From Atriophallophorus winterbourni (Eukaryota; Platyhelminthes; Trematoda; Plagiorchiida; Microphallidae), in assembly GCA_013407085.1 (NCBI GenBank), contig JACCGJ010014548.1, forward strand, positions 8,592 through 72,591: 64,000 nt of DNA, read 5' to 3'. The notes below the pieces were generated by a model, which did no database searches, was not told the DNA's origin, and worked only from the letters and a program-made list of their open reading frames with translations. Positions 24,050 to 32,884 of the stretch are shown here, in pieces (within the stretch, counting starts at the first letter, position 1; each line of letters starts with the position of its first letter). The position numbers and the translations under genes were made by a program.

Positions 24050-24770
24050 TAGCCTGGATTTAGACGGAATTATTCCTGTATCTCTAATTTACTGATAACG
24101 CTGGATGATTGGACACAATCGGTTTATAAAGGGCATGCACTACACGCCTGTTACTTAGATATTTCAAAAGCACTTGATCATGTTGACCATACCCTACTAC
24201 TGCAGAAGCTTGAAAGGCTTGGTATCACTAGAAAGTTGTTGAATTGTCTAAATGACTATTTAACAAATCACACTACCCAGGTACGTGTTGGCGGTGCATT
24301 ATCAAAACCAATCGCAGCAACCAGCGGAGTTCCCCCAGGTTCAGTCCTTGAACCGATCCTCTTTTTTGTTCATGTCAATGAAGTAACGGAAATTGTTTGA
24401 TGTAACATTTCGCTATTTGCGGACTAAATAGAGATATTACGTTGCATCCAGTCGGAAACATGAACTTACAGTGCTTATTCCCACTTCCAGACTGAACTGT
24501 CGAAGATATTCGCATGCTGTACGTGTAAGTTTCACATGGAACACCCTCCCATCCACTGTTACACATTCAGCCAACCTGGATATTTTTAAAGCTAATCTGG
24601 ACAAATACTTGAGAGAAAACCCAAATTTTGATACGATTTACACTACATGAGTTTCCCTGTTCTTCTTTTTTATTGTATATACCTCATAACTCCATCCTGT
24701 GGTTTTTGTTATGCTAAATGCTTTTTAGACCATTACTAATTTGAATCACTTTGAATCCAAAGCCCAGAAG
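24050..24770 (+). pseudogene. LINE reverse transcriptase fragment with 3' end
   Basis: 24095-24400 encodes LDDWTQSVYKGHALHACYLDISKALDHVDHTLLLQ in pieces, then ATSGVPPGSVLEPIL. After a deletion, 24480-24650 gives the terminal SHAVRVSFTWNTLPSTV motif and a stop. The tail contains CTGTGGTTTTTGTTATGC and GCTTTTTAGACCATTA, which recurs at 36095-36155 and 43740-43825, and ends in TTTGAATCA-like short repeats. Confidence 0.75.
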
Positions 24771-24840
24771 ACTGTCTGCTATTACAAAAAGATCTTGATG
24801 AGTTTCACAGCTGGTCATTGAAGAACGAACTGCCGTTTAA

Positions 24841-24964
24841 CAAAATAATCATTTGCATGCTTTTCCGTCACACACACCACGACCGGTTTCGTGCTGTTTG
24901 CACTCATCAGGTAGGGACAGTAAGATCAGGATCCGCATGCGCTTGAAACAGTGGAGGAATGGTA
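24841..24964 (-). mobile_element. Hammerhead SINE, best copy, with 13-bp target duplication
   Basis: A 124-bp insert between perfect 13-bp duplications (AACTGCCGTTTAA at 24828-24840 and 24965-24977) inside a LINE frame. On the minus strand it runs from TACCATTCCTCC through CTGTTTCAAGCGCATGCGG and a complete hammerhead core (see the entry for 24875-24916) to the 3' end GCATGCAAATGATTATTTTG. The duplication, the 5'-truncated form and the lack of coding capacity indicate reverse-transcribed insertion by another element's machinery. Confidence 0.85.
24875..24916 (-). ncRNA. Hammerhead ribozyme (type I arrangement), core intact
   Basis: Minus-strand order: stem I CCCTAC (24916-24911), CTGATGA (24910-24904), stem II GTGC (24903-24900), loop AAACA, GCAC (24894-24891), GAAA (24890-24887), CCGG (24886-24883), TC (24882-24881), stem I GTGGTG (24880-24875). 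All catalytic-core bases match the consensus. Stem I has four contiguous pairs, one of them a G-U wobble. Stem III has no loop: ACCGGT is self-complementary, which suggests dimeric cleavage. The predicted cut lies 3' of the C at 24881. Activity is inferred from the fold only. Confidence 0.75.
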
Positions 24965-25670
24965 AACTGCCGTTTAATTTCAACAAATGCAGCCTAATGA
25001 ATATGGGGAATTGAGTAGAGTTCACATATCATATAGGTTCGCATGTCCTTGAAAATGGCAGTGAAGAAAAAGATTTGGGTGTCTGGATATGCTGCTGTTT
25101 AAAAACCTCACTTCAAACTAACAGCGCCTTTAAAAAAGCAACACGTGTCCTAAATCTACTCAAACCGGTATTTGGGAAATTTTCGCCCAAGATATTCTCA
25201 AGGATCATTGAATACATACTTGAGACCAGTCATGGGATACGGTGTGCAGTCATGGTCTCCGTGGTTCAAGAAGGATGTTGAACCGCTCAACAAAACTAGT
25301 TCTCAGCATCCGAAACAAGCCTTATAAAGAAAGGATAGCTCAACTGAATCTGTTCGACTTTCCCTATCGACGAATCAGAGGAAACCTTATCCTACTCTAC
25401 AAAATATTCCACACCCCAAACCATCTTTTACAGGATTTATTCACGCGAAGGGAAGCCAGAAATTATCGAATCCATGAGTATGTGCTGGTGGTACCCCCAT
25501 TACCGCCTGAACTGTAGAAGTTATTTTTATTCTGTCCGTGTTTGTTTTACTTGGAACAGTTTAGCTCCTACCGTTGCTCCCTCCACTAGCTTGCACGACT
25601 TTAAAACGAAATTAGACGAATTTCTATTGAATTATTCGTTTTCTGAACACTTCTTATTCCATTAATAACT

Positions 25671-26300
25671 TTGAGTTACCATGAATGCATTAATTGTAGT
25701 CACATGTGTCAGCAAAGTATTTCAATAAAACCGAGGTCAATTCATCTATAAAGCTCAATGCATGCAGTAGATTTGTCAAATATGGTTGATAAGTGAAGTA
25801 CACTGGCAAAAATGGCTATCACGTGCTATCGGACAATATGCAGAACAACAATCCTGCCGGGTTGACTTATTTAACGTTGCATCGAGTGACCTCGATTCTT
25901 GTGTCGACAATGCAATGATGGTTGCAACAGGAAACACAGTTTGGTCTCTATCATCATTTCTAATTTTCTACACTATGTGCTTATTACAAGTCATCCTGCA
26001 TCAATATTAACTAAGTTTCACGTTTTATAACCATACAACAACTTTTTGAATTCAGCTATTACATATTAAGAAATCCATTCCAACGATATAGGGGCTCATA
26101 ATAGTAGACGAACAAAGTTACAAATGGAGAAAAATCCCAATTCAATAATTCGAAATGTTAAGGCGTGGTCCATCGTTAAACGTGGATTGTTCCGTGTGCA
26201 TATTGTGGATGGCTTAAGCCCCAGGGCATAGGAAACAACTGATGCTTCACCCTCATTTAGGCGAAATTCGCAATCACATCGAAAAAGGAGAATTACCATC
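25671..26300. other. No recognisable feature
   Basis: The frames at 25786-26010 (+) and 26096-26317 (-) have no recognisable relatives. Confidence 0.4.
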
Positions 26301-26462
26301 GCCATGCTCATTTGCATGCATTTCCATCATACATACACACACGCACACCCTACGACCTGGTTTCCTGCTATTTGCACTCATCAGGTAGGGACACTAGGAT
26401 CAGGATCCACGAGCGCTTGAAACAGTGAACAAATGGAAAACAAGTTGCGATTGTATGTTGGA
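26301..26462 (-). mobile_element. Hammerhead SINE, near-intact copy
   Basis: The minus strand carries CTGTTTCAAGCGCTCG, GGATCCTGATCCTAGTGTCC, a perfect six-pair stem I (CCCTAC/GTAGGG), CTGATGA, stem II GTGC/GCAG with an AAATA loop, GAAA, and ACCAGGTC, then the CATGCAAATGAG end. One change (C to G) breaks the stem II pair next to the core. TACCATC at 26294-26300 and 26463-26469 may be the target duplication, but it is short. Confidence 0.75.
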
Positions 26463-27500
26463 TACCATCAGTTGAATAACGATCAGTTGTGGCACGACAT
26501 CTGATCGACGTTGCGATTGATTCGACGATTTTACAACGGCATTTACTCAGAATTAACACGCGAATATCCACGACAGTGGACAGAATTACGCCCGAAAACC
26601 TGCGACCAGCTGCTGTGTGAATCGTTTAGACAATATTTGGTAAAGTATATAGCGTCAGCACAGTGGAAGGCTCATCTTATTTCACATGTCTACACGGATG
26701 ATACTCATTCGGATCCTGAAAACTACTGTCAATCCATCTTAATTTCCGAGATCTCCAAATTTCTGGAGTGCATATTGACAGAGAATATTATTCGTTACAT
26801 TAAATCACAAAATATACTTTCTGCATTGCAATATATTTTCCTTTAATTTTGTTCTGGTTGATAGAATTCCTAATGAAATTAAATAGCTGGGATTAATATT
26901 TTAGCGATAGTGGTAGCTTCCACTCTTGCTATCTGGGTATGTCCAAAGGATTTGTTTGAAGCCTTTGTAATCTCAACCTCCTGTTTTCTACCACTAACAC
27001 TAAGAATTGCAAAATAAGTAATATATTTTGTCATGATTTATATAATTTCGACGTCGAGAAATAAATATCACCTTATGGAACTACATAATATTTGACCTTG
27101 AAACTGTATTACATTAAATGTTTATTGTTCACCTTTCCTGCATCTGATCACCACTCTTCATGTGGAGACAGCGGGTTAAGTTTCGGTGACCTTTGACGCC
27201 ACCGATAAACAATCGACGGATCTACGGCGTTAAAATTACAAACATCGAGTGAGTTCAACTCATGTAACCAGACGTTCAGAAATGTAGAAGGATATGTTGC
27301 GCATACATTCCGCATTTTTATACAATGACGTTACGGTTTTACTCAAGTGACACAAACTACCGCAACTGATTTTGCACATGTTGATAACCTCCTTCAATTA
27401 GCCACTCGCTACTGCTTCGCTTGTAGTTTCGGTACAACAAACGTAGCCTAACACGAGTTCAATCTGTTGTTCAGATGGTGTTCGCCGAGCTTGTGTAGTA
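26463..27500. other. Unassigned, with one protein-like open frame
   Basis: The 111-codon frame at 26511-26846 (+) reads like a real protein around REYPRQWTELRPKTCDQLL. Within it, a possible acceptor (TTTACTCAG, ending at 26550) and donor (TTG/GTAAAG, about 26638-26646) would bound an exon of about 90 bp. I cannot name the family, and no flanking exons were recognised. Confidence 0.3.
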
Positions 27501-27550
27501 GTTGTAGGACGTTTCGTCATCAAGCTAGATGACATCATCAGCAGAACTTC
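27501..27550 (-). ncRNA. Hammerhead motif of a Penelope-like element
   Basis: Minus strand: CTGATGA (27542-27536), one extra U, stem II GTCATC/GATGAC (27534-27529 and 27522-27517) with loop TAGCTT, GAAA (27516-27513), then CGTC (27512-27509). ACGT is self-complementary. Stem I is weaker: a closing G-C, an internal loop and AGTT/AACT. It lies about 60 bp beyond the stop of the GIY-YIG frame on the same strand, where hammerheads occur in Penelope-like elements. The extra base next to stem II is shared with 42221-42264. Confidence 0.6.
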
Positions 27551-27611
27551 TTTCGAAGTGACTTGAAATTGGTAATAATTGATTTTTATAAGGTCTTCTG
27601 TCAGTGCGCCA

Positions 27612-28012
27612 TCACTCCCGTTGGCTGGTGGAACTCATGTGTTGCATTCTTGTCCATCGAGTTTTCATTGGTCCATAGGTTGTAGCCAATTGAAGGTGTT
27701 GGTTGATTGATGTCGTTGTTGAGTGCCACGCTTCGATGAGTTCTCGCGCTCGTCGGTTGTTTTCTTTGGCTAAAATCTTCGCGTTGTCCCAATCGAATTG
27801 GTGTCCGAATTCATCAATATGTATTGAAATCAATGACCTTGGGTCGTGCCTTCGTACAGCTAACCGGTGTTCGTGTAGTCTTGTGCTTAGCTTGCGGCCG
27901 GTTTGTCCGATGTAGTTCTTTTCGCAATCTCTGCACGTAATCTTGTAGACAATATTCGATTGTTCTTCTTTTGCAACTTTGTCTTTTACATTGTTGAATT
28001 GATTGCGAGGTC
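27612..28012 (-). pseudogene. Penelope-like element, GIY-YIG endonuclease fragment
   Basis: A continuous minus-strand frame of about 133 codons ending at the stop 27612-27614. It contains NIVYKITCRDCEKNYIGQTG, RKLSTRLHEHRLAVRR and then EFGHQFDWDNAKILA, the order typical of the GIY-YIG endonuclease of Penelope-like elements, with the C-x2-C zinc-knuckle-like pair between the VY and YIG parts. The frame is closed upstream by a stop, and the reverse transcriptase is absent, so this is a 5'-truncated copy. Confidence 0.85.
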
Positions 28013-28233
28013 AATCTCAACTGGATAAATGAAATAAGCCACGAAATATATTGCGAAATTAAATGAGGAGAAGTTTTATTTGATCAAAATAAAGCAAAAA
28101 GAAAATGGCTTTATTCGTATACACGAATTTTCAGCAATCGAATTAATTCCACCGCACAAAATTAACGAGAAATGAGCTGAGATTCTACGCTAGGTTCCAA
28201 ATCGTTAAGTCGCGTCGTCAAATTTGGAACACC

Positions 28234-28304
28234 CGTTCAGTGGTTCAGTGGTAGAATGCTCGCCTGCCACGCGGGCGGCCCGGGTTCGGTTTCCGGCCAA
28301 AGCA
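28234..28304 (+). tRNA. tRNA-Gly(GCC)-like pseudogene
   Basis: From TGGTTCAGTGG through CTCGCCTGCCACGCGGG (anticodon GCC in a seven-base loop) and GGCCCGGGTTCGG to CCGGCC, this matches eukaryotic tRNA-Gly(GCC) at almost every position, and TTTTT follows at about 28310. The acceptor stem is broken: the 5' arm is CGTTCAG, a duplication of the adjoining D-arm sequence, and pairs with the 3' arm CCAAAGC at only about three of seven positions. It is probably a pseudogene or the head of a tRNA-derived element; a LINE fragment starts about 30 bp downstream. Confidence 0.7.
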
Positions 28305-28334
28305 ACGGCTTTTTACCCCCCCCCTCATATCGTC

Positions 28335-29290
28335 CAAAATGGTCCTCTTCGCGGATGATATAAAAATTTAGACGCCAATAAGTTCTGCAGAGGATTGCGA
28401 GAAATTGCAAATGGATTTGGACAGCGTGTCGAATTGGGCGGTCATGAATGACATGTCATTTAACTTACAGAAATGTAAGATGCTCCATCTTGGCAAGAAT
28501 GTTCCTTGGACATATCGATTAGGAACGGAAAACCTAGCATGGAGCTCATTGGAAAAATATCTTGGACTGTGGATTAGCGGGAACCTGAAGAGCACAGCGC
28601 ACTGCCAGAACATATATCGACGGGCAAACAGATTGTTAGGTATCTTTCGAAGAATATTTGGAAGATTATTTGTGGTAACGTTACCAAGGATAATGAATGT
28701 CTACCTTCGCCCTACAATGGAGTATGCGGTCGAGGTCTGGGCTCCTTGGCTGCGAAAAGAAATTGCTCTCTTCGTTAAAATTTATCATGGAGCAACAAAC
28801 TTAGTGATGGGTATTCACAATATTTCGTACACCGAAAGATTGCGACCTTTGGGTCTATTCGACTTTACCCAAAGGAGGATACGACGCGATATTATTATGA
28901 CTAATAGAATTGTGTCTACCGAAGGACATCCACTAAAACACTTGCTCGATGCGTGTGATGGGAAAGTGACACGCGGACATACCTGATCCCTTTACGTTCC
29001 AAGTTCCGGTATTGAATGTCAGCGCCATTTTTTTGCCGTACGTGCTATATTTCTTTGGAATTCCCTACCCCAACATGTGGTGGACTCTCCTTGCCTGGCG
29101 GCGTTTAAAGCGAAATTGGACTTACATATGCAAAAGAATAACATTCGTGAGCCTTACATTTGATATTCACTATTGCTTTTATACTATTGTATTTTTCATG
29201 TTTTTATTCATACCGTAATCCTGTGGTGTTGTAAATTATTAACTTTTTTAACCATAAATCCTTGAATCCTTGAATCCTTGAACCCGTTGG
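28335..29290 (+). pseudogene. CR1/jockey-like LINE, 3' half
   Basis: It begins at the catalytic box (VLFADDIKI, about 28340-28368), is broken by one stop, and then runs open for 193 codons (28405-28986) with NDMSFNLQKCKMLHLG, LEKYLGLWISGNLKS, MEYAVEVWAPWLRKE and QRRIRRDIIMTNRIVS. Another frame gives the terminal FFAVRAIFLWNSLPQHVVDS motif (about 29020-29085) and a stop near 29162. The 3' end finishes in three 8-bp tandem units (AATCCTTG, 29257-29280), like the short-repeat tails of CR1 elements. This is the best-preserved LINE C-terminus in the window. Confidence 0.85.
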
Positions 29291-30299
29291 TTTGCCAACC
29301 AGATATTTGTCGAGGGAAGAAACAAAAATGTCTGCATCTTTCTCTTCTTGAATAAGGGACGAGATATTGGTTTCCCATGATGGAGATTGATCTATAGGCA
29401 ATAATGATCTTGTGCAATTGGTTGGTACCATTTAAATTAATTTGATTAAACCGTCGCATTCACGGAAATGTTAATGAACCATCATAACTCGAATTAAATC
29501 TGCGGAAACAGTTCATTCTCGACAAAAACTTTGAACTTGTTTTTTGCTCAGCAAAAACTACCTTTCCAAAAAAAACTGGTAAAACGTTACAGGGGATGCG
29601 TAGATGAAGCGAGGAACAATACATAAAAAACGAAAATATAAGTTTGGACAGAGAGAGAACCAGGTTGATTCGCATTGAATGGAAGCCGGTTAACTTTTAA
29701 GAACTGAGCACTCACATGATTAGTCCCGTTGAGGCTGTAAGAAAGTATAGGGTCAAAAAAGTAAAACCACTGCAGCTAACAGGCACTGAGCCATTGAAAG
29801 ATAGCACGAGAAATTTTTGATACAGAGCCTGATATCGCTGGTTAACCACGTTGGAGAAAGGCTATCTCGTTGCATTTTCCCGGATCTAAAGACAAGTGAA
29901 GATAACCATTGACAAACGTTTGTAATTATTCGTTCTAAGGCAGGATGATCACTAATCACGATGAATACCAAATTAAAAGTTTTCAAGTCCTGAACTGGAA
30001 AACGTATAATTAACTATACGGTCAATTGTTTTATTAGGTTGGCCCATTTAACCATTATATCATCAGCATAGCGAATTCATGTTGCTCATAAAAGTTATTA
30101 GCTTTTGAAGTATGGAAAAAACTTAATACCGAGTTCCACAATAGAGTTTGCAAAGTTTCATGCTGAGTGTTGAAATGGAGCTTTAATTCTGTGCGTTGGA
30201 CTATTTCACAGGATGTGGTTTTGTCAATAATGAGGTAAATACATTTTGTCTCACTCCTATTCACACAATGAAAGCGTGTATGGTTTTTTTCTCGTTACG
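29291..30299. other. No secure feature
   Basis: Minus-strand frames at 29460-29675, 29753-29986 and 30055-30264 might be decayed coding sequence, but I recognise no family. Confidence 0.35.
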
Positions 30300-31480
30300 A
30301 CTAATGATGTTACAGACCGAATTTTATGAACTGCTGGGTGGCCAAATTTAAACCCGACTGGACTAGTTTTGTTGATGCGGATGGATGTATTCATGCATGC
30401 TACCTTGACATTTCTAAAGCTTTCGACAGAGTCGATCATAATTTACTTTTGAACAAGCCACAGATACACGGTATTTTTGGAAAATTATATCAATGGATTT
30501 GTGATTAACTTAGCAACAGATACATCAAAGTTCGCGTGGATGGCGTGTTATCAAATCACTAGCGGTGTTCTGTAAGGATCGGTGCTTGGACCAATATGTT
30601 CCTTCTCTACATGAACGATTTACCAATACCAAACGACAGTAAGATGATTATTTTGCTGATGGCATGAAAATATGTAGGCGAATCAGCAATTTTGATGATT
30701 GTATTTTGCTACAAAATAACCTGAATGCTTTGTACGACAGGCCATCAGAAAAGAATCTGCCTTTGAGTATGCAAAAGTCTAAGATCATGCAGATCGCTCA
30801 CGAATCTGGCTTTTCCTAAACATACAAGCTCAGCAACAAAATCCTGTAGTACATCCTTAAAGAAGAAGTCCTAGGTGTCTGGATTTGGGGTAGTTTGAAA
30901 AATGGTCTACAATGCGAAGCTTCTTACAAACGCGCGTCTCGGCTGCTAGGTATGTTAAGGCGGATATTTGGACGTTTTCCCCGGGTTGTTTTCCTCTCAT
31001 GATGAACACTTGTATACACCCGGGTCTAGACTATGCTGCCCAAGCCTGAATACCATGGCTCCAGAAACATATTTTACTTCTGGACCGCTCATATCACAGA
31101 GCTTTTAAGCTTGTCAATGGTTTTGAAAAGACGCCATACGTCGATCGACTTATTAGGACACTTACACAAAGGAGAATGCAAGGCGATCATATCCTTGCAT
31201 TACTACTGCTTACCACCCCCTGGATAAATTATTCCCCTTCGAACATCCAGCAACATCCGTGGTCATGGTTGTAAGTTAGAAGTACCACACTCCAAACGGA
31301 ACTGCCACGGGTATTTTTATTCTGTGCGTGTGTTTTGTTTGGAATTCCCTACCCGCCGATTTGATAAACACAAACACTTTATCTATAGTCAAATCGAAAC
31401 TAAACGACTATATGAGAGCTAAGCCTAATTTTGTGATCAACTATTAATAAACTATCCCAGTCATGGGTCCCATTGATTTT
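30300..31480 (+). pseudogene. CR1/jockey-like LINE reverse transcriptase, decayed
   Basis: Pieces in several frames: CIHACYLDISKAFDRVDHNLLL (30390-30455), a degraded GVPQGSV region (about 30555-30590), a broken FADGMKICRR catalytic box (about 30650-30680), then LGVWIWGSLKN (about 30870-30905) and a terminal FYSVRVFCLEFPTRRFDK-like end (about 31310-31370). Stops and indels throughout. Same family type as 28335-29290. Confidence 0.75.
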
Positions 31481-32880
31481 ATTTATACCTAGTTAATTGC
31501 TTTTTCAACCACAAATTGAGCTTAATCCCAGACTTATGCAAATTCCGATTATAAATTATTCTTCGTTTTTTTATTTACCGCGATGGCTGAAGATATCCGT
31601 ATTGCGAGCCCGGGTTCGAATCCCATTTTAGTTGCGCATTTAGAGAACATGTGTTTACCCCATTTCTTCGTCAGATCCATGTGTAAAACTGGCAACGGAG
31701 ATTTAATTCAACTGCTAAGAGGCTTTTTAGTGGGTGAAACACATCGATTGTACAACGTTGTGCTCATAATATCGAAAACTGGCCATAAGACCCAAGGGGC
31801 ATGTTAATAAATTTAGTTTATAATATTTCGTTGAAACCAGCAACATGTATAATATCTTTACAAAGTTCACGACCCGCGTCCATGCTTAAACCTGGAAACG
31901 GTGGATTAGCGTGATCAGCGCAGCCTACTGTATACAATAGCATGAACATGTATACATGCATGAACACAACAAACGTGTTTTCACTTTACAAACATCTTGA
32001 TTTAACGCAGAACAACACGGGTCTTAAATGTGCTTATTGTCTACCAATTTTACTGTCTTATTGCACAAGGACTGATCCCGCCTGCTTGGTTAGTATTCAG
32101 CGAAGCGGTGTCTTTGTGACAGAAAGCTTGCAAATATGTGTAGTTTGTTAAAGCTTGTATGTTTGCTCGATCTGAGCTGGACCGATTGGTTGCATCATTG
32201 AGGTTCAGCAATGCTTTGACAGTTTGAGATCCGCCTACCATTTCTCCACTCTTTGAATGTGGGTGGATCGCGACCAAGTGACCTACCCGAGGATTGCCAA
32301 TAACATGAACATAGTTGTGATGAGTTCGCCTAATGGTAAGGCATTTTTACACAATTAATTTGTTGAAAAATTAAAAGACATTAGCTTTTGACAAAATTGG
32401 TGTTGTCTAACCGTATAACCATAACATATTTTACTCATCGACAAATAGATATAAAGGCACTGAAAATTGAATTGACATTTTAGAATAATATCGAATATTA
32501 TTATCGGAAGGTATTTGTATGTAATGCACGAGATAGATTTTTGGGTAAGATTTCCCCTCTGACACAAAAGCTGTATCTAACCAAGGGTGATGATCACAAG
32601 AGAGAACATGGACAAGTTGAATTTCATAACAAAAACATACTTGATCGTTCCACTAAGCAGCCTGTCGTTAGCTTGGGTGTCGCACATCATGTAAGCAAGA
32701 CCGATTTGCTCAACACGGCACTCCATCGCGCATGTCCCGCTTTCCTTACCACACAATAGCCTGTAGAAAACCTAGTGGTGAAAAGTCATCTAGGTCATTC
32801 CAAAGAAATCGGTCTATTTGGTCTATTTGATCATGTATCCACGCAAATCCGAATTCGTAGTCTATGAATCATTCATAGAT
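31481..32880. other. Mostly unassigned; tRNA-like B-box fragment near 31.6 kb
   Basis: 31583-31625 has GATGGCTGAAGATATCCG followed by CCCGGGTTCGAATCCC. The latter is a perfect pol III B-box and T-arm, but no complete tRNA cloverleaf can be drawn, so it may be a SINE head remnant. No other feature is recognised. Confidence 0.35.
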
Positions 32881-32884
32881 TTGT

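Larger units (their letters stand above)
24771..25670 (+). pseudogene. LINE reverse transcriptase C-terminal half, interrupted by a hammerhead SINE
   Basis: It begins with a phrase like EDCLLLQKDLDEFHSW at about 24765-24815. It is cut by the insert at 24841-24964 and resumes with NKCSLMNMG, then EKDLGVWICCCLKTSLQ (25060-25110), FKKATRVLNLLKPVFG, LLYKIFHTPNHLLQDLF (25390-25440) and the terminal FYSVRVCFTWNSLAPTV (25525-25580), ending at a stop near 25664. Frameshifts are present. Confidence 0.8.

Noticed and set aside
31583..31625. Perfect pol III B-box considered as a tRNA gene
   Set aside because: No acceptor, D or anticodon stems can be folded around it.
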